Positions 22,626 to 33,382 of a DNA stretch of 64,000 bases are shown here, one piece after another; position 1 is the first letter of the stretch, and the number at the start of each line of letters is the position of its first letter. This stretch comes from Diphasiastrum complanatum (lineage: Eukaryota > Streptophyta > Lycopodiopsida > Lycopodiales > Lycopodiaceae), in the NCBI GenBank assembly GCA_029204225.1, contig CM055094.1:18350924-18414923 (forward strand), in the 5' to 3' direction. The notes beneath the pieces are model-generated. The model saw only the letters and a program-made list of their open reading frames with translations, had not been told where the DNA came from and ran no database searches. The position numbers and the translations under genes were made by a program.

Positions 22626-22817
22626 TCACATTCCGTTCACCTTCTTACATACCTTTACCAATTCAACACCTCCTTGAGGTTCTACTTCTATCTCAAGTAC
22701 TATGTCATAAAGATCATGAGGTACAAGCAAAGACTCCATTCGAACTTTCCAAATAGCATAATTAGTGGATGTGAGCCTTTCATTAGCCTTAAGCAAAATA
22801 GCACCCATTGATGCCAT
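22626..22817 (-). pseudogene. Copia gag N-terminal fragment
   Basis: The minus strand starts with ATG and reads ILLKANERLTSTNYAIWKVR then MESLLVPHDLYDIVLEIE. This is the N-terminal block of copia gag (L....N...W...m...L....LWd.v) and is close to the gag at 33382-33002 of this window. It stops after 63 codons. On its upstream side it abuts a plus-strand RT fragment (22808 onward), so the two genes are joined head to head. Confidence 0.85.
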
Positions 22818-23380
22818 ACATAAAAAGAGTAGGAGGAGATTTTGTGATACAAACTATTTTCGTAGATGATTCCCTAATGATAGGAAATTCCTTGACGTTG
22901 ATCAAAGACATGAAAATTCAGATTTCTAAAAACTATGAAATCACAGATCTAGGAGAAACAACAAAATGCCTCGGGCTGAGATCTGAAGAGATCGAACAAA
23001 GGGCAAAATACACTTGAGTCAGTCAAAATATGCCAGAAAGGTTCTCAAGCAGTATCACATGATAGACTACAAGGAAAAGACCACACCAATGATAGTGGAG
23101 CCAAGTTGACGAAGCAAGATTGCCCACAAACGGAAGAGGAAGAATAGAATATGGCAGGTATACCCTACCAAAATTTAATCGGTAGTCTGATGTACCTTAC
23201 AATTTGTACCAGACCCGATCTAGCTTTCTCTGTTTACGCCTTGATACCATTCTCTTCCAATCCTAGCATGGCATATTGACAAATGGCAAAACGAATCCTA
23301 CAATATCTGAAGGGTACCCAAAACATGGGATTAACCTACAGAGCTGAAAACGAAAAAAAAAGATTTGATCTTGGTCGGTA
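22808..23380 (+). pseudogene. Copia reverse transcriptase, C-terminal half
   Basis: The frame begins with IKRVGGDFVIQTIFVDDSLM, where IFVDD is the active-site YVDD with Tyr replaced by Phe. It continues ITDLGETTKCLGL, VSQSKYARKVLKQYHMIDYK, then IGSLMYLTICTRPDLAFSVY and ILQYLKGTQNMGLTY. There are stops after AKYT and in the MAY(stop)QMAKRIL segment, plus one frameshift near 23105. RNase H should follow but is absent after about 23380. Confidence 0.85.
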
Positions 23381-25400
23381 CTGTCATTATAAAAAAATAC
23401 TCTATAACTGAAAAGAATCCAAATTACTAGATTCCTGTATGGAACACCTTCTATCTGAATTACTTTGCAAGATTTAAATCCAATTGCAAAACAGAGATGG
23501 TTTCATAAATGGATTATTTGTCTTGCACTACTTTTCCTTTCGAATCCTCGAAAATTCTAATTCACACTGGGGAAAAGGAATCCAAATTCCTAGAGGCAGT
23601 CTTCTTAAATAATTCCCAATTTTATTCTCACTTGCAATTAGTTATAATTCAGGAATTGAATGTAAATTAAATAATTGGATCACTAAGACCAGCAATCATC
23701 TACATATCAGACTTCCACTCTTTTCTCCCCTTCCAAAAATGGTTCAAGTTAACAAAACCCCAAATTTGTACTAGGAAAAAGTTCAATTTGGTATCACTTA
23801 CTTTAGCACTATCACCCTGACAGTTTTGATTTGCTCATTGAGTGCCGCACTTAATCCCTCGCAAATCCCCTTATAGATCAGCATAGAACTATTCTTCTGG
23901 ATTTACATTATTCTTGGTCCTTATTGATCCCTTGAATAAGAAATGCTCTTTAATTGATAGATTCACAAAATCTTCAACTGAAACTGAAGGTTACAGTGAT
24001 CTTGACAATCAACTGATTTCAACTCAGTAAGATCATTCACTTTATAAGTCATTTATGTTTGATCAGTAACCAAATAATGGGAACAAATCGAAAACGTCCA
24101 TGGTTTCTTCAAATTTTACTTAAACTGGGCTTTTCATGTTCCATTCAATATGGACCTAAACTGTGAAAATCGACCAAACATTGACTTGACAGTTTTACAG
24201 TTACCATCACATATTGGAAGGCTTCTGAAACCTCCAGCATGCATCCTACGTGACATGCAATGATTTCAAAAAAAAATCAATTTTTACGTAAATTGCCAAG
24301 AAACTGGGAAATTAGCACTGGGATTCACAAAATAAGTTCGAAATAGACCAACTGTGAAAATCGATTATAATGATCGATTTATCAATTCACAGGCACTGTC
24401 ACATATCAAATTCGACATGCACTAATTTTTTTGAAAAAATGAAAAAAATCCCGTAATTAGCTTAGCCACTAAGAAATCTGCTTTTTGAACTAGAATTGAC
24501 AAAAATAGCTTCATGCAAAAAATCTTCTGATCAATCTACTGATTACAGATGCAACATGCATCCATGCATGCATACAAGTCTATCCATACATTTTCATCAA
24601 TAGACAAGCACTACATTGAGTTACAAGCATGCATGCATTAGAACATTTCAAAAATTTTGCAAATTTTAGTTCAAAAATTGCCAAACTTCCGACACCCATA
24701 ACTTTCTCTACAGGACACCGAATTGGTCTCTGTAAAGCATAGTACAGAGGGAGACTGGGTATACAAGGCAGTTGCCGCATCATCTTGCACCCCTGGCTTC
24801 ACACGTGCGAACAATAAATGCATGAAAAATAGGTAGGAGAGCGCACTTTTGTGGAGAGGAATCTTCAAAAACACACCCCAACCCAAAAAGCCTTGGATCA
24901 GAGGCTACAAGCACTCTACTAAGGTTCATTAGAGAGGCAGAGAAGCTTCTAACAGGTCCAAAAAGCAATCATATGCTTAGATCATGCAAAAAATGCATTT
25001 TTGGCCTCCTTCAACAAGCAAAACTTCAACATGATAATGTCTAATGCTCACCTATCCAAATTGGATGCATTATGGCTCAAAAAAGATGCAATCCATCATA
25101 TCTTTAAGCTTGTAACAAGAACCAACAGGTTCAGACCCCCAATTGAGAGGTATTCATGCTAAAAAATCATAAAAAATACACTAATTTTTGGTGTTTTGAG
25201 CCCCCTAATGGTGTCTAATCCCATCCAAACTTCATGAAAGCTCAGGGACAGCTTCATTACATCTCCGAAAACGTTCACACCAAGTCTTGGCTGAGAATTT
25301 TGAGATCTACTCCAAAATTAGTCCAACATAAAAAAACCTTGGTTTTTGACCAATTTTGACCAAAATTTACTGGTTGACTAAACTGCTTGGGTTATCCTCA
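23381..25400. other. No gene recognised
   Basis: About 2 kb of AT-rich sequence. A short ATGCATGC-rich patch occurs at 24555-24640. It may be LTR or UTR sequence of the neighbouring elements, but no repeat partner was found within the window. Confidence 0.4.
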
Positions 25401-26172
25401 AGTTAAAGTGATCTTGGGACTCACAATTAGGTTTGGTGCCTGTTATGCTCTGGACTCTCATATTGACAAGTTCAAACATGAGACTCATCAAGCTATGGTG
25501 ATGAGAAGGAGACCGAAATCCTTGATATGCTCTGCAATTTTTTATAATGAGAGGGAAGACGATGGCACATGGATTGCCTGTGAATATCATAAAGCTTCTT
25601 GGGTACTGATGCATCCATCGGCAAGAGAGGCTTTTTGCCAAAAGAAAAAGGCCAAGTATACATATAGATCTTATTGGAAAGGGTGGATTATTGATTTCAA
25701 AGTTTCTCTAGGAGGACAAACCATTTCAGAGGTGCTTATTCAACATGTTTATATGCATTCAAAACATTTTTAAAATGTAATAGTATTTATGAATGGGAGC
25801 TTATTATGATTTTGTATTGCAGATCTATATCCTTTAGATATACATGAATGGGAACTTGTGGCGTCTCTTTCAGATATTATAGTGTCATCCATTCAGAATT
25901 TGGAAAATTGCAATATGGAGGACGAATGGCAAAAGAACTTGCAGATTCTGATATTTTTTTATGATGCAATGTATATTCTAGACATAAATGGAGGAATGGA
26001 AAAACTAGAGTGTATACCTCTACCTAATTTTCAAGATAATGTGTGGTGGATTGCAGTAAATGACAATATAATATAGTTTTCTCGTTCCAAGCTATATAAT
26101 GATGTACAAAAGTCACTCAAAATTAGTACTGGATCAAGAAATGTTCACTTAAGTTGGTTTGTTCCAATGTCA

Positions 26173-27102
26173 ATGTTTGTCAGCTCTTTTCAAACATGGA
26201 GGTGTGTTGAACCCCCACATTGTTTGTTTGCAAAAATATATCAGATGATTTTTCATTCAAATTCATGGACAAAGGTTGGGATATAAAATCCACTGTAGAT
26301 ATAGAATGTAGAATCAAACATTCATCCATAACATTTAGATACAGTATAGAAAAGCAAATGCTTAGTATGGTGTTTCATTATCAAAGACGGAAAAAACACA
26401 ATGGTACTTGGGCCCCATTAGATCAAGATCTAAACAGCATTGGACACACTGATCGTATATGCATTGATATCATGGCAAATGGAGATTTACTTACTACTAT
26501 TGAGGTTGAGTAGGACTGGACCTTATTCTACATTAGAATGGAACAGACACTTTTACAACAAGATATTCGCGAATATTTCAGCTTTATATTGAATGGAAGA
26601 TTGGTATGTGAAATCTATGAATTTGTATATCAATCTGTATTCATTATCCTTTTTGTCAATATTCGGATCACTAACTATAATTTGATAAATGTATGTTTGT
26701 GCAGATACGTAAAAGACATGAAGAGAAAATCAAATACAAAGTCATCGCAAGGTCCTGTAAGAGCCCTTCTTGCGGTCTATAGTGGCCTTTATAAGAGTAG
26801 CACAAAGACCCGCAAGATCATCACTTACGGTCTCTAGAGAAGGCGTGTTCCGAGGCCCCGCAGAAGGGTGACCACAAGGTCCCGCAAGAACATCACTTGT
26901 GGTCATTAGCAGTTTTCAAAAGGAGAAATGTCACAGCCTTCACGCTCAACTGCTCTCATGACTGCAAGTCACAATCTACCTTCTTGTACTTGCATCTACA
27001 TTAATATAAAATTGTATATATATACATATATATATCATGCATTGATTCTTTTTTTTAGACTAATTGTCAGAATAAGCTCATAGTTGTTATCAGAACGCAA
27101 TT
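26173..27102 (+). repeat. Left arm of a long inverted repeat, about 930 bp
   Basis: Nearly collinear with the reverse complement of 38371-39301: paired coordinates sum to 65473-65474 at both ends, so almost no net indels. Protein-level identity of the shared exon is above 90 percent by eye. It contains the exon with FKFMDKGWDIKST, an intron, three CTTGCGG-type repeats (26751-26909), a TATATATACATATATATA tract and the start of the CQNKLIVV exon. Confidence 0.9.
26751..26909. repeat. Three degenerate copies of a 31-bp hairpin-forming motif
   Basis: Copies at 26751, 26807 and 26878 share GGTCCCGCAAGA, CATCACTT and GCGGTC..TAG. Each can fold, since GACCGCAAG pairs with CTTGCGGTC; the clearest hairpin is the inverted copy at 38570-38596. 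They are present in both arms of the long inverted repeat. Confidence 0.65.
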
Positions 27103-27567
27103 CTTTCTTGTGAACATGCAACTTCGCTCACAATTGTTTTGTGCTCAAAGCATCCATCTGACTTGTATCTTTGTACATCAATCTGAATCAATTACTCTTG
27201 TTATTGCGTTCAAATTTTGTCAGTGTTGTATTTTTGGCTATTTCGATTTCTTTCTGACCTTCTAATCATTTTGATCGATTGTCTAATCTTTCAATTCCAC
27301 AAATGCAAATAGATTCATCGTGTATCCCTACGTGATCAGAGTTGCACAATGTATAACACCGAGGAAAACATGATCAATGATCCTGGCCTACCAAATCCTG
27401 TGCATTCGCCCATAGAATCTATTTTTCCCAGCATGGTATCAAAGCATTGATTAATATCAGAGCTATCTTTGTAGTTCGATAAGCTTCCCACAAAACCAGA
27501 TTCTATCATCTGATAGAATAACCATTTTTTTTTTATAAATAGCATTAGATTTTCCTTCTTAAGTCAT

Positions 27568-28050
27568 TGATAGCCATCACTATCACTACGTCTTGATCGT
27601 CTATGATAGATCTAACAATGGCCATTTATAGCAATAGGTTCTTGAGCTACTTGATGTGATTCTGTAGCAAATCACCATTCATCATCTTGAGGGAAAAAAA
27701 TCTCCTTCTGAGGTGTAGCTTGGAAGCTATGTCTCGCACACCGTACAATGTGCTCAAGATGTCTCTAACTTCCTTTGAGGTCTAAGATTCAGAGACGTGG
27801 CCAATTTGTGTGTATAAAATGTTGAGGATGATCAACGCGAAGGCCTTGCCATCCTTCGCTTCCATCGGGAGATTGCAGCGTCGTTTGCATCGAGGTTTGC
27901 CTCTGGATAGGTGACAATATCATAAAATTTCTTAGCCATCAATATAGCTTTCATCTTAAATTTCCATAAATGATAATTGGATCCATCAAGCTTGTCCACG
28001 ATGGGACTGGCTTTCCCTTGGAAATCCATGTGGAAGTTAGTCTAGTGATG
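27568..28050 (-). pseudogene. Copia gag N-terminal part, inverted within its element
   Basis: The minus strand, starting at 28029, reads ASPIVDKLDGSNYHLWKFKM, AILMAKKFYDIVTYPEANLD, AISRWK. These match the gag start at 48954 onward (DKLHGANYHLWKFKMKTVLM). Further minus-strand gag (VWDILSTLY-like, frame-broken) continues down to 27570. Both flanks are plus-strand sequence of the same family. Confidence 0.8.
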
Positions 28051-28059
28051 ACACTACTT

Positions 28060-28572
28060 TTAAGTTTGTCAAGCTCATATAATAACTAGATAATGATCAT
28101 CACAACACATCCAGAGCTAACTTTATTGCGAGCCATTATGATGTTGCTACAAGAAAATACTAGAAGGAACGAATCCTCTAGTTCTTCAACAGTCAACTCT
28201 CATGCCCTATATACACACAATCGCTCAAGTAACCAGAGGAAGAAAGGCACGAAACAAGCAAAGTCAAATCACAAGTCAACGCAATGTCAAGAGAAGTCGA
28301 ATCCCACAACCAACAAGAAGCTATTTTGTAGATATTGCAAACGAACCAACCACGAGATCCAAGATTGTCATAGTCGGCAAGCCAAGAACAACAAAGGGCA
28401 ATCGAACCAAATGGAAAATGTAGCTTCAGAAGCACCTCAACCCAATCAAGAAGCGGATCAAGATACATTCATGACAAGCCATCAAAAAGCATAGGCCGAC
28501 AATTCATGGTTCCTGGATTTCAGAGCCAGTCAACACATGACCAATCATATCAGTTGTTTTGAATCCTACACG
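28060..28572 (+). pseudogene. Copia gag C-terminus (zinc knuckle) and start of protease
   Basis: The plus strand reads HPELTLLRAIMMLLQENTRR, a Ser/Lys/Asn-rich linker, then CRYCKRTNHEIQDCHSRQ, an intact CX2CX4HX4C zinc knuckle that binds genomic RNA. Then EAPQPNQEADQDTFMTSHQK, a stop, and NSWFLDFRASQHMTNH, the protease active-site region in which the normal DSGA is FRAS, so catalysis is lost. The fragment ends at 28572, where an LTR of another element begins. Confidence 0.85.
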
Positions 28573-28573
28573 T

Positions 28574-29640
28574 TGATGTGAATCTGCTCAGTCGAATTTG
28601 GATAATCGTCATTCATTGATGTAGGTGCAGATGGAGCCGATCAGGCCGAGCAAAGCTACTGCTTCATACCGACAATCAACCCTCCTTCGAACTATAGACT
28701 GACACTATATATTTGATGTAAAAACTTTATAAGCAGTAGATAATGTTAATCAACTAAGATTGAGAAATAATGGAAGTATAATCTACTAATAGCAGGCACC
28801 ATAGAATCATTCACAGATTATACACACAATGAGCAAATTCTTGCAATTCTTCTATATTATCAGAATCGAGTTTACAATAACAAAAACTTTCGGGCACTGT
28901 CTATTTCCTAGATCAGCACATCTACGCAAGAGAGGAGTTCTCTCTCATGAGTAAAACTAGCTACTGCTAATTTGTATGTCTGAAGTGTGACATGTGTGTT
29001 TGCTATCGCATGACTAACACTCATCCACTACCTCGTCTGTATCCGATCTCCAATATATAATAGGTTGGGTCTGATTACAAGACTTGATTAGCGAACCATT
29101 ACAAGATAGTTTAAACTAGAAACACTAGCTAACTATGTCTTGCTACTTTGCTTAACTACATGGGCTTAACGACTGAGTCGTGACATTCAAATTGTCATGC
29201 TCATCGAGCCTTGATCTCAATGTCAACATACACAAGTTTTCACATTTTTTGTTGAGTACTTTGGGCTTCAGCCTTCAAGGACTTCGTGGGTGACTGCAAT
29301 CTTCTTTGTTGCAGTTGTTATGGCTTGCCTTCGTTGCCTTTGGGACTTCTTCCTTCAGGAGTTCGGCCTTCGGCCTTTGTTGCCTTCGCTTGTTGACCAT
29401 ATGTTGGTGCCTTGTGGTTTTCTAGCGGTTCCCTGGCTTCGTTGGTCTTTGCAACTTTGACTCTATGGTGCACTTCCATCGAAGCCATTTGCATAACTTA
29501 GTGGTTGTCTGGGGTGGCCTTCTTTGAAACCATTGGCATTGTGGTTGTAGGCGATTGCAATTTCTGCCTATGGGCAGTTCTTGTGTATTTGTGCAAATAG
29601 TGGCTCACAAGCTAGCAAAGCTTTGTGGGTAGAAACTTCA
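28574..29640 (-). repeat. LTR of element B, about 1067 bp
   Basis: On the plus strand it runs from TGATGTGAATC to AGAAACTTCA. The right edge directly adjoins the polypurine tract (minus strand CTTTGAGAGGGAGATGAAG, then AAACA). Internal blocks such as TTCTCTCTCATGAGTAAAACTAG and GCTAGCAAAGCTTTGTG recur in the LTR at 62444-63477, so both belong to one family. A Thr/Ala-poor TTCGGCCTTCG-rich stretch at 29280-29400 is a local low-complexity repeat. Confidence 0.6.
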
Positions 29641-29770
29641 TGTTTCTTCATCTCCCTCTCAAAGCGTGCTAGTCTTGTGGTTCCCAGACTAGCCCTCTGC
29701 CTTTCAAACATTGCCTTACCTAAGGGCTTAGAGAAGATATCACCATCATCTTGGTTGGCATAAAAATGGT

Positions 29771-30315
29771 CTACAACTCGTTTCTCTCAACCAGATCTCT
29801 AATCAAGTGATACTTGATAGGAATGTGTTTCGTTCTTAAGTGAAACACAAAATCCTTTTTTAGATGTATTGCAGATGTATTGTCCATGTGTAGGATTATT
29901 GGTTCATTGATGCTTTCTCCCAAACCATCTACAAATTGTCTGAGCCATGTCAGCTCATTAGCCATTTTGGTTGCAGCAACATATTCTACCCCGCAGGATG
30001 ATTGGGCAATTATTGTCTGCTTTATGTTGATCCAAATAACAGCTGCATTGGTTGCTATCGTGCATCCTCCTGAGACGCTTTTGGAATCATCTTTGATTAA
30101 TGCCCAGCTTGCATCACTATAGGACTTTGTTTGAAGTCTTGCATTTCGAGAATAGCAAAGTCCATAGTCCTTTGTGCTCTGCATGTACTACATGATTCTC
30201 TTTGTAATCTTCCTATGTGTTAGTCCTGGATTTATGTTAAATTGGCTCAATTTGAAAACTGCATAAGCAATGTTCGGCCTTGTATTATCTGCCAAGTACA
30301 TCAAAGTACCAATAA
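29771..30315 (-). pseudogene. Copia RT C-terminus and RNase H (element B)
   Basis: RT end: GTLMYLADNTRPNIAYAVFK, LSQFNINPGLTHRKITKRIM, then YMQSTKDYGLCYSR. RNase H: YSDASWALIKDDSKSVSGGC, AAVIWINIKQTIIAQSSCGV, EYVAATKMANELTWLRQFV and MDNTSAIHLKKDFVFHLRTK. These include the DASW and DNTSAIHL catalytic-region motifs. Only minor breaks (one stop near 30187), so it is among the best-kept coding pieces here. Confidence 0.88.
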
Positions 30316-30620
30316 GCCTCCATGAGAGGCTTGTTCTTCCTCTCAGCAACACCATTGTGTTGTGGTGTGTAGGTTGTTGTCTTCTTGTGAATGATTCCTT
30401 GGTTGTTGCAAAAAATAGCAAATCGGTTGGAGATGTCTCCTCCTCTTCTTTCGGTTCTGATCTGTTGGACTTTCTTCTTTGTCCACTTTTCAGCCCTGTT
30501 TACATACTCTGCAAACTTATTGAGACCTTCAGACTTGTTGTGGATGAAGTGGACAACAACAAACTTATTGAAGTCATCAGTGAAGGTGATATAATATCTC
30601 GATCCTCTTACTAAGAGCAC
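30315..30620 (-). pseudogene. Copia integrase core (element B)
   Basis: The frame reads SRYYITFTDDFNKFVVVHFI, HNKSEGLNKFAEYVNRAEKW, then QIRTERRGGDISNRFAIFCN and YTPQHNGVAERKNKPLMEA. This is the DDE core. The first Asp (TDD) and the final Glu (VAERKN) are present. The second Asp, normally RSDNGGE, is replaced by Glu (RTERRGGD), so the triad is broken. The core then passes abruptly into unrelated frame and the RT end. Confidence 0.88.
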
Positions 30621-30624
30621 TCCA

Positions 30625-31038
30625 AACTCGGTAGACTCGAATGTTTATTTCAAGTTTGTATCGAATTTCTTCATCATCATTACATCGTATGTGATGATAC
30701 TTTATTGTTCAACAATCATCTGAATTTGTTAAAGGATACCAAATGCATATTAGCTTAGGAATACAAGATGACAGATATGGGTCCTACATACTACTGTCTT
30801 GGAATTCAGATTTTTTGAATTCGACAGCAGGCATATTTTCATGAGCCAACAGAGATACCTTACCAATGTGTTGAAGAAATATGAGATGGCCAAGTGCAAA
30901 CCAAGCCACTTCCCACTCGACCCTAGTTTGAAGCTATCAAAGGAGCAATGTCCAAAATCCGAGTCCGAGAAGGAGGAAATGAAGAAGTATACATTTCACT
31001 CCATAATTGGTTCATTGATGTATGCTATGCTCCATTAA
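30625..31038 (+). pseudogene. Copia reverse transcriptase C-terminal part
   Basis: The plus strand encodes SNVYFKFVSNFFIIITSYV just before the position of the lost YVDD, then MTDMGPTYYCLGIQIF, a stop, and after a frameshift MSQQRYLTNVLKKYEMAKCK, HFPLDPSLKLSKE and YTFHSIIGSLMYAML. It is joined head to head with the minus-strand integrase of element B at about 30622. After 31038 no RT or RNase H sequence follows. Confidence 0.85.
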
Positions 31039-31570
31039 GGGAGTTTTGAGCTCCAAAAGGACCCCTTAAGAATTCGTGCAAGATGTAGTTTATACTATTA
31101 AAATATTATAGAACTAATACTTTTGACTTGCCATAACTTTTTAATCGTAGCTTAGAAGTATGTCATGTAAATATCTTTGGAAAGCCCTTGTTGAGCGCTT
31201 TCCAATGCACCAAACTTCGCTAAATTCGGACTTGTCACTAAAAAGTTATGCCATTTTTAGTATGGAATCAAAATGTGGACTCAAAAAGTTACGTTACGTA
31301 GATTTCAAATTTGAGTGTTTTGATTGGTCCATGTGTAAGAAAAAATTGAGAAAAAACATAAAAAGAATCTTTACAAAGGGTCTTTTTTGGATTTAGAGCT
31401 CCTCTAATGTGTTGTGTCTTTGAATTAAATAGGCTGATTTGATTTGATCTTTGAATTATTGATACAAATTGGAATCAAACTTCAAAACTTCAAAGATCTG
31501 GATTCAACATCACATAGAAACGTCACCACAATATAGGCAAAGGATGAATATTTACGCAGGATTCAATTCT
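31039..31570. other. No gene recognised
   Basis: Short AT-rich stretch with only small frames; probably part of a decayed repeat. Confidence 0.4.
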
Positions 31571-32514
31571 TCATGTAGTTTTTGGGATAAAAAAGTTATT
31601 TACAAACTTATAATACAGAGAGGGGTCATATCCACTAAGACAAAATCCGAGTGACATGAGATAGGAGTTGAGCCTTGCATACCAAGACCTTGGTGCTTGT
31701 TTTAGTCCATAGAGACTTTTGAACAAAAAACAAACTTTTGATTCTTTACCTTCTTTCACAAATCCAGGTGGTTGCTCCATGTAAATCTCCTCCTCAAGAT
31801 AACCATTGAGAAAGGCATTAGAAACATCAAAGTGAAACATCCTCCAATTGTGATAACATGCAAGAGATATGAGTATTCTGATTGTTACCATTTTCGCAAC
31901 TGGTGCGAAGGTGTCTTCATAGTCAAGACCTTTGATTTGAGAGTAGCCTTTGGCACAAAGTCTTGCTTTATATTTGTTGATAGATCCATCATTATTATAC
32001 TTGATTATGAAAACCCATTTACATCCAATCACATGCATGTTGTTTGGTGGCTTCACAAGCTCCCATGTGTTGTTTGACATCAAGGCTTCAAACTCTTGGG
32101 CCATTGCTTCAACCCACATCTTGGATTGAAGTGCTTCTTGGACATCTTTAGGCTCTTCATCTGATGTGAAGAGAGCAGGATAGGAAGTTTCACCTTCCAC
32201 TTGCCTTCCTTCCACATCATATGTGAGCCTTCTTGGCTCAGATCTTTCTCTTGTAGATTTTCTTGGGGTAGGTGCTTGAAGTTGCTCCTCCTCAAGCCTC
32301 GGCCTCACCACTTCCTGAGCAGCATCAAGATTGATGATTGTAGATCTTGCATGAGACTCCTTGATTTGTGCTTCATCCAAGTTAAACTTCTAATCTTCAT
32401 GAAATATCACATCTCTACTTACAACATTCTTGTTAGTAGAGGGAAGATATACTTTGCATGCCTTTTTAGTAGATGCATATCTTACAAAAAATTTGTCAAG
32501 AGAAGTAGGCTAAT
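31571..32514 (-). pseudogene. Copia integrase C-terminus and RT N-terminal half
   Basis: The integrase end reads FFVRYASTKKACKVYLPSTN then VSRDVIFHED, with a stop right after. The hinge and RT follow in one long open frame: [117 protein letters not shown]. This is intact for about 255 codons and ends at DPSLYYKFV, about ten residues before YVDD would come. The first catalytic Asp of RT (FDVSNAFLNG) is present. Confidence 0.9.
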
Positions 32515-32695
32515 TCTATTCTAGAAAGATTTCATATGGTAGATGCAAAAGCTATTGATACACCTATGGAATCTCATGTAAAGCTAACTATAAGAGGTAA
32601 TGAAAGATCCTTTGAGGACATTACTCTCTATAGGAAGCTAGTTGGTTCACTCATCTATCTAGCCATTACTAGACTAGATCTAAACTATTGTGTTG
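32515..32695 (+). pseudogene. Copia RT C-terminal piece, inserted antisense
   Basis: The plus strand reads ERFHMVDAKAIDTPMESHVK then SFEDITLYRKLVGSLIYLAI and TRLDLNYC. This is the RT C-terminus (consensus TPme.nvkl...d......yR.lvGsLiYLt.TRPDi.yav). It lies between minus-strand gag and minus-strand integrase of the surrounding element and ends inside the motif, so it is a fragment moved here. Confidence 0.85.
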
Positions 32696-33382
32696 AAGAA
32701 GCATCCACTTGATCTTGCCCTTTAGACCACTTACTTTTGGTTTTGCCCTTGAATTTGCCCTTTGTAAACATAGCATCCTCTTGAAGTGTCGATGTAGATC
32801 CACTTCTTGCTTGAAGCCTATATTCCTCATTGATCAAGATCTCTTGAAGATCCATCAAACTTGGCAAATTCTTTTGAATAGCAATACTTTGAACAATGTT
32901 AGCATGAGCATCCAACAAGCCATTAAGAATCACTTGAATAAGCTCTCCTTCCTTAATGCTTTCGTCTATGCAAGCTAACTCATCACTCAATGCTTTCATT
33001 CTCAAAACAAAGTACTTGGAATTTCTTTATTCTTTTGCAAACAAGAATAGATTTGCCTTCTTAGAGCCAACACTCTAGAAGTACACTTGGATTCATAAAG
33101 CTTCTTCAATGAATTCCAAGCTTCCAAAGATGATGTGCACTTACCAACTTCCTTGAGAAGTTCATTGGTAACATTCATCTTAATCATGTGTAGAGCCTTG
33201 TTGGCCCTCTTGTCATACCTCAATTGATCTTGTTGTGTTGCTAGTCTCTCCTCCAAACCTAAAACAATATCCAAAACATCATTCATCTCAATAAGTGACT
33301 GCATCCTCACTTTCCACAATGAATAGTTACTTGAGGTAAGCCTATCATTGGCTTCCAACATGACTCCAATTGAGGGTACCAT
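32685..33382 (-). pseudogene. Copia gag
   Basis: Start at 33382: GVMLEANDRLTSSNYSLWKV, MNDVLDIVLGLEERLATQQD, ALHMIKMNVTNELLKEVGK, AWNSLKKLYESKCTSRVLAL. After a frameshift at about 33003: MRMKALSDELACIDESIKEG, ELIQVILNGLLDAHANIVQS, MDLQEILINEEYRLQARSG. This is the capsid-forming copia gag (UBN2-type), about 230 residues. The zinc knuckle that should follow is missing because the antisense RT piece begins there. Confidence 0.9.

Larger units (their letters stand above)
25420..27150 (+). pseudogene. Unrecognised multi-exon gene, left copy (5' and middle part)
   Basis: The plus strand carries exon-like pieces: 25440-25770 (GTWIACEYHKASWVLMHPSA, KKKAKYTYRSYWKGW), then after a TTGCAG acceptor 25822-26170 (YPLDIHEWELVASLSDIIVS, NFQDNVWWIAVNDNII, then a stop), then 26220-26612 (FKFMDKGWDIKSTVDIECRI, HNGTWAPLDQDLNSIGHTDR, MANGDLLTTIEVE, a stop where the right copy has Gln). 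A GTATGT donor at 26613 pairs with GTGCAG before IRKRHEEKIKYKVIARS (26704). After AG at 27059 comes CQNKLIVVIRTQ. The stretch from 26173 on is present inverted at 38371-39301. The function is unknown to me. The neighbouring transposase-like pieces at 35.4-38.4 kb suggest it belongs to the same mobile element. Confidence 0.55.
27434..28572 (+). mobile_element. Copia 5' region with an internally inverted gag segment
   Basis: A tRNA-Met-type primer-binding site (TGGTATCAAAGC, 27434-27445) follows an LTR-like end (CCCAGCA). The next about 120 bp (GATAAGCTTCCCACAA, ATCTGATAGAATAA) match the 5' UTR of the minus-strand element at 49127-49020. From about 27568 to 28050 the sequence is the gag N-terminal region in the opposite orientation. 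From about 28060 to 28572 gag and protease resume on the plus strand. The upstream LTR body is not identified; it would have to lie between about 27150 and 27433. Confidence 0.75.
29641..30622 (-). mobile_element. Copia element B: integrase fused by deletion to RT end and RNase H
   Basis: In minus-strand order: integrase core (30620-about 30315), RT C-terminus (about 30315-30188), RNase H (30184-29771), polypurine tract, LTR. The main RT domain with YVDD is missing; integrase runs directly into the RT end. The closest relative in the window is element A (4013-6230). Confidence 0.8.
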
